Source of the DNA: Cyclobacteriaceae bacterium
GTDB taxonomy: Bacteria; Bacteroidota; Bacteroidia; Cytophagales; Cyclobacteriaceae
DNA: 64,000 nt
Assembly (NCBI GenBank): GCA_019638235.1
Contig: JAHBUE010000001.1
Location: 1,536,492 to 1,600,491 of the forward strand
Direction of reading: 5' to 3'
Shown here: positions 60,530 to 64,000 of the stretch, piece by piece
Layout: every line of letters begins with the position of its first letter
Numbering within the stretch: position 1 is the first letter of the stretch
Program-made: the position numbers and the translations under genes
Notes under the pieces: generated by a model
Database searches by the model: none
Told to the model about the DNA's origin: nothing
What the model saw: the letters and a program-made list of their open reading frames with translations, nothing else

Positions 60530-61744
60530 ATGTCGGAGGTATCGCTTAAAGGTCAATATGAAATCAAAGAGTTGGAACTCAACTCGTTATTAGAGGTAAC
60601 GCAAGCCATTAATAATAATGTGCCCGAAGAATACCTCTATAAAATCTACAACTTCACCCTTCGTTCAAACCTTAAAATCAGGAAACTGGCGCTTTTTGTA
60701 TTGGACGAAGTGTGGAACTGCAAAGTCAATTTTGGCACCGACCAATCCTTTACCAAAATGCGGCTACCCGATTGTTTTAAGGAGATAAGAACCGTGTGCA
60801 AGCTTCAGGATTTTGAAGAAACGCCTTTTAGCGAGTTTGATATTGTATTGCCGGTTGCCCACAAGGAAAAAACACTGGCGCTGGTGTTTATTGGCGACCA
60901 CTCCCACGAATCGTCAAGCGATGGGTTGAAGTTTATTCAGGCGTTGAGCAATATTATTATTGTGGCTATCGAAAATAAAAAGCTGGCACGCAAGCAATTG
61001 CAACAGGAAGCACTGCGCAAAGAGCTTGAAATTGCAAGCGATGTGCAACAGTTTTTGTTTCCTGAAAAATTACCGAACACGCCTTTACTTAACGTTGAAG
61101 CAAGCTATTTACCACACGATGTAATTGGCGGAGATTATTACGATTACATCCCGATAAACAAAAATCAATTTCTGCTTTGCGTGGCCGATGTTAGCGGTAA
61201 GGGAATTCCGGCAGCGTTAATGATGTCGAATTTTCAGGCATCGCTGCGCACGTTGTTGCGGCAAACACCAAACCTGCGCGACATTGTTGAGGCGCTTAAC
61301 TTCCAGGTATTGGAAAATGCAAAGGGAGAAAAGTTCATCACCTTCTTTGCCTGCATTTACGACATAAGCCTGAAAACGTTAGTGTATGTAAATTGCGGAC
61401 ACAATCCCCCGATTTTATGCGACCGTAAAAACGGAATGCGGCTGCTGGAAGAAGGTTCAACCGTGTTGGGCGCCATGCACCCCCTTCCTTTTTTGAATGA
61501 AGGATTTATTACCGACCTGGAACGGTTCCGGCTGTTTTGTTATACCGATGGCCTTACAGAAACCATAAACGAAGCGGGAGAAGAATTTGGAATGGAAAGG
61601 CTGATGAAATATTTCCACGAGGAGAACACGCGTGTAAAAGATATGCGCACCATTCATAACGATATTATTGTTGAACTGGATAACTTCAAAGGCCGTAATG
61701 GCTACCACGATGATATTACCATGATTTCTTGTCGGGTAGGATAG
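60530..61744 (+). CDS. PP2C (SpoIIE/RsbU-type) serine phosphatase with GAF-like domain
   Basis: 404 aa, cytosolic. The N-terminal part (about 15-155) resembles a GAF sensor; a coiled linker with LEIASDVQQFLFPEKLP leads to the SpoIIE domain: VIGGDYYDY (about 199-207, metal Asp), VADVSGKGIPAALMMS, YVNCGHNPP, FCYTDGLTE and a final YHDDITMISCRVG. Such phosphatases act on phosphorylated anti-sigma antagonists; the target is not in view. Confidence 0.93.
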   Translation: MSEVSLKGQYEIKELELNSLLEVTQAINNNVPEEYLYKIYNFTLRSNLKIRKLALFVLDEVWNCKVNFGTDQSFTKMRLPDCFKEIRTVCKLQDFEETPFSEFDIVLPVAHKEKTLALVFIGDHSHESSSDGLKFIQALSNIIIVAIENKKLARKQLQQEALRKELEIASDVQQFLFPEKLPNTPLLNVEASYLPHDVIGGDYYDYIPINKNQFLLCVADVSGKGIPAALMMSNFQASLRTLLRQTPNLRDIVEALNFQVLENAKGEKFITFFACIYDISLKTLVYVNCGHNPPILCDRKNGMRLLEEGSTVLGAMHPLPFLNEGFITDLERFRLFCYTDGLTETINEAGEEFGMERLMKYFHEENTRVKDMRTIHNDIIVELDNFKGRNGYHDDITMISCRVG

Positions 61745-61765
61745 CGGCTTTTACTTTTCTTAACT

Positions 61766-62419
61766 ATGGTTTACCGTACGCCATTTTTTCTTCCGCTGCT
61801 ATACCCCAACCTTACCTGGCGAATCCCGACAAAAGAAAAATCGATTTGCCTTACTTTTGATGACGGCCCGGTACCGGGGCCAACTGATTTTGTGTTGGAT
61901 ATACTTAGCCGCTATAATCTTAAAGCAACTTTTTTCTGCATTGGCGATAATGTGCGTAAACATCCTGACATCTTCAGGCGAATAGTTAATGAGGGGCATA
62001 TTGTGGGCAATCACACTTACAATCATTCGAATGGATGGAATACTACGCTTGAAGAATATATTGAAAATGTACACTTATGTGATACTATGGTTGCCAGTTA
62101 CCAGTTGCCGGTTACCGGTAACACGCAACCGGCAACCGGTAACTATTTCCGTCCTCCCTATGGCAGAATCACGTCAAAGCAGATTAATGCACTGAAGGAA
62201 AATTACAAAATCATTATGTGGGATGTGCTTACGCAGGACTACAACCAGCGCATTACCCAACAAGCTTGCTTAAAGGGTTCAATCGGTGCAACACGCAAAG
62301 GCTCGATAACTGTTTTTCATGACAGCTATAAAGCTGACCGCAACCTTGCGTTTGTGTTGCCCCGTTACATTGAACATTTTTTGGAAAAGGGTTATTCTTT
62401 TAATGCTATACCGCAATGA
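61766..62419 (+). CDS. Polysaccharide deacetylase (NodB domain)
   Basis: 217 aa. A metal-dependent deacetylase: LTFDDGPVPGPT (Asp32, Asp33), GNHTYNHSN (His83, His87), FRPPYGR (129-134), DVLTQDY and a final VFHDSY. Relatives deacetylate peptidoglycan or glycans. No signal peptide is clear; a weak hydrophobic N-terminus is seen. Residues about 113-126 are an insert encoded by a nested palindrome (62104-62136) just before the FRPPYGR active-site strand. It overlaps the next gene by 4 bp. Confidence 0.9.
   Translation: MVYRTPFFLPLLYPNLTWRIPTKEKSICLTFDDGPVPGPTDFVLDILSRYNLKATFFCIGDNVRKHPDIFRRIVNEGHIVGNHTYNHSNGWNTTLEEYIENVHLCDTMVASYQLPVTGNTQPATGNYFRPPYGRITSKQINALKENYKIIMWDVLTQDYNQRITQQACLKGSIGATRKGSITVFHDSYKADRNLAFVLPRYIEHFLEKGYSFNAIPQ
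62104..62136. repeat. Nested palindrome inside the deacetylase gene
   Basis: GTTGCCGGTT (62104-62113) and AACCGGCAAC (62127-62136) are inverted; within lies GTTACCGGTAAC (62111-62122), itself palindromic and repeated in part at 62134-62143. The region encodes LPVTGNTQPATGN in frame. Confidence 0.7.
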
Positions 62420-63459
62420 AGCGTGTATTGGTAACGCCATTGGATTGGGGCCTTGGTCATGCTACAAGGTGTATTCCGGTTATTAACGAATTTCTGAAAC
62501 AGAAGTGCGAGGTGCAAATTGCAGGCAGTGGCAGCGCATTGTTGCTGTTGCAGGAAGAGTTTCCCGGGTTGAAGTTTCATGAACTTGTTTCGTATAACAC
62601 ACAGTATTCATCGTGGCTTCCGTTTATGATGAAACTCGTGCTTCAGATGCCAAAGTTTTTACTGGTTGTGAAAAAAGAGCATCGGCAGGTTGGAAAAATC
62701 ATTGAGCAAGAGAAAATTGATATTATTGTTTCCGACAGCCGGTATGGGTGTTATGCTGATAGCATACCTTCAGTATTAATTAATCATCAACTTAATATAA
62801 TAGTGTCGTGCACATGGCTACAAAGCATGGTTAATTATTGGAATCATAAAACGATTAATAGATTTACCCAATGTTGGGTTCCGGATTTCTCCAACGGAAT
62901 TACAGGTAAATTAACTTCGCCCTCTCCAACAAAGAAGGTGAAATATATCGGAATGCTTTCGCGCTTTGAAAAGAAACATGTTGAGAGAAAATACAACGTG
63001 TTGGCATTGATTTCCGGCCCTGAAACACAGCGAACAATCTTTGAAGAAAAATTACGCAATCAGCTAAAGCATTCATCGTTAACCTGGTTTATTGTTCGGG
63101 GAATACCGGGAAAAAGCGAGCGTAATGAAATCAATGAAGCAAATCATTTACCCGTCAATGAATTAAATGAGGTGATTGAGTCTTCTGAAATAGTAATTTG
63201 TCGGCCGGGTTATACAACCGTGATGGATTTATGGAAGTTAGAGAAGAAAGTAATTTTTATTCCCACACCTGGCCAAACCGAACAGGAATACCTGGCCGAT
63301 GAATTGATGAAAAGAAAAATCGCATACGCTGTTTCGCAGGATAAGTTTTATTTGGAAGAAGTGTTGGTTTGTTCAAAAGAATATAAAGGTTTTGAACGAA
63401 AACAAGAAAATGAGGAACTTACGGAAACAATTAAACAGCTTTTGAATGAGATTGATTAA
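62416..63459 (+). CDS. Glycosyltransferase, GT28/MurG-like
   Basis: 347 aa. The start VLVTPLDWGLGHATRCIPVI is the GT-B donor/acceptor loop of this group, and the C-terminal half has VNELNEVIESSEIVICRPGYTTVMDLW and FIPTPGQTEQEYLADEL, like the UDP-sugar site of MurG-type enzymes. It overlaps the deacetylase by 4 bp and dgkA by 14 bp, so the three are one unit. The acceptor is unknown. Confidence 0.8.
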   Translation: MKRVLVTPLDWGLGHATRCIPVINEFLKQKCEVQIAGSGSALLLLQEEFPGLKFHELVSYNTQYSSWLPFMMKLVLQMPKFLLVVKKEHRQVGKIIEQEKIDIIVSDSRYGCYADSIPSVLINHQLNIIVSCTWLQSMVNYWNHKTINRFTQCWVPDFSNGITGKLTSPSPTKKVKYIGMLSRFEKKHVERKYNVLALISGPETQRTIFEEKLRNQLKHSSLTWFIVRGIPGKSERNEINEANHLPVNELNEVIESSEIVICRPGYTTVMDLWKLEKKVIFIPTPGQTEQEYLADELMKRKIAYAVSQDKFYLEEVLVCSKEYKGFERKQENEELTETIKQLLNEID

Positions 63460-63790
63460 GAGTTTTGGTTATGCCTTGAATGGATTGAAAATCGCTGTTA
63501 AAGAACAGGTTAATCTTACTATTCATATTTGCGTAACGGTTATTGTAGTAATGGCAGGGATATACATTGAAATTACCACAACCGAATGGGTTTTGTTAGT
63601 GCTTACTATTGGATTGGTTATTTCGCTTGAGCTTGTGAACACGGCAATAGAGTATCTTGTTGATTTGGTTACACCCGAAAGAAATCCGCTTGCCGGAAAA
63701 GTAAAAGATATTGCGGCAGCTTCTGTTTTAGTGTCATCGGTGATGGCTGTTATAGTTGGTTTGTTTATTTTTTCAAAATATATTTTTTAA
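63446..63790 (+). CDS. dgkA: Diacylglycerol/undecaprenol kinase family protein
   Basis: 114 aa with three membrane helices (about 24-40, 45-68 and 90-112). The active-site strip ISLELVNTAIEYLVDLV (Glu62 and Glu69) is intact, as is the Lys before AAASVLV. The family phosphorylates diacylglycerol or undecaprenol; in this group undecaprenol kinase is possible. The TAA overlaps the next ATG. Confidence 0.9.
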   Translation: MRLIKSFGYALNGLKIAVKEQVNLTIHICVTVIVVMAGIYIEITTTEWVLLVLTIGLVISLELVNTAIEYLVDLVTPERNPLAGKVKDIAAASVLVSSVMAVIVGLFIFSKYIF

Positions 63791-64000
63791 TGTCTATGTT
63801 CTGGACAGACACCCACGCGCACATTTACGTAGAGGATTTTGATACTGACCGTGCCGATATGCTTGCCCGCGCGCAGCAAGCAGGTGTTGAAAAAATTTAT
63901 ATGCCCAATATCGACTCAACATCAATTGACAGGATGCTTGAACTGGAAGACAAAGCAGCCGGAACTTGCGTTGCCATGATAGGGCTTCATCCATGTTCTG
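63790..64000 (+). CDS. TatD-family metal-dependent hydrolase (cut by window)
   Basis: The first 70 codons are visible. The ATG at 63790 overlaps the dgkA stop as TAATG, and a second ATG follows two codons later. FWTDTHAHIYVEDF carries the His-x-His metal motif (9-11), and the end reads MIGLHPCS, the second motif of the TatD barrel. Members are DNases or related amidohydrolases. Confidence 0.9.
   Translation, partial: MSMFWTDTHAHIYVEDFDTDRADMLARAQQAGVEKIYMPNIDSTSIDRMLELEDKAAGTCVAMIGLHPCS

Overview
The window is bacterial chromosome from the phylum Bacteroidota, most likely the order Cytophagales (the order is inference). Supporting signs are the conserved block acpP-fabF-rnc with a divergent IPExxxVDY gene and pyk, promoters resembling TTG-N~18-TAnnTTTG, PorV/PorQ-like, DUF2807, MORN and BamA-type envelope genes, weak Shine-Dalgarno sequences and frequent GTG starts. 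No gene-free stretch exceeds 300 bp.

Layout. 1-6.3 kb: prs (cut by the window edge), tRNA-Gln, a DUF4136 lipoprotein, purL and an alpha/beta hydrolase. 6.3-15.6 kb: a MITE-like element, then an ECF sigma factor, a small His/Cys-rich membrane protein and an autoregulated tetR-tolC-mfp-rnd efflux operon, followed by a metallophosphoesterase. 15.6-28.5 kb: an NADP-type aldehyde dehydrogenase, an RRM protein and many envelope genes: tandem lipoprotein paralogues, DUF2807, an HhH-barrel/PorV-like/34-aa trio, a MORN protein, an Omp85 protein, lgt and psiE. 28.6-35.9 kb: a type I restriction locus with hsdR, a fused hsdM-hsdS gene, a REP-associated tyrosine transposase (RAYT), broken KilA-N and AbiEi-like genes and a HEAT-repeat gene. 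36-48.9 kb: nadE, rnc, fabF, acpP, pyk, a P-type ATPase, rqcH, an MBL hydrolase and miaA. 49-59.2 kb: a minus-strand surface-glycan operon with flippase, YfhO, GT2, a GT42-like protein, a NeuB-like synthase, a CMP-nonulosonate synthetase/phosphatase fusion and a ParB-like/methyltransferase fusion, with ruvC upstream. 59.2-64 kb: GT2, a SpoIIE phosphatase, a NodB deacetylase, a GT28-like transferase, dgkA and the start of a tatD-like gene.

The most interesting signal is a structured repeat family in the restriction locus. Four copies of about 116-118 bp (29856, 31265, 31414, 32011) share three small GC hairpins, a long pairing arm and two variable spacers of nearly fixed length. Two copies bracket a Y1 transposase gene. 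One copy lies in frame inside the fused hsdM-hsdS gene and encodes the linker between the methylase and specificity parts. Copies A and B share the same stop-free frame, and one stem shows paired base changes. Several unrelated palindromic elements occur elsewhere: 6315 (21-bp inverted ends with TA), 38684, 40854, 60364 and a nested palindrome inside the deacetylase gene at 62104. This genome appears to tolerate palindromic insertions within and at the ends of genes.

A second theme is the nonulosonic acid cluster. Its cytidylyltransferase is fused to a KdsC-like phosphatase, as in animal CMAS, and it sits beside a protein with GT42-sialyltransferase-like motifs.
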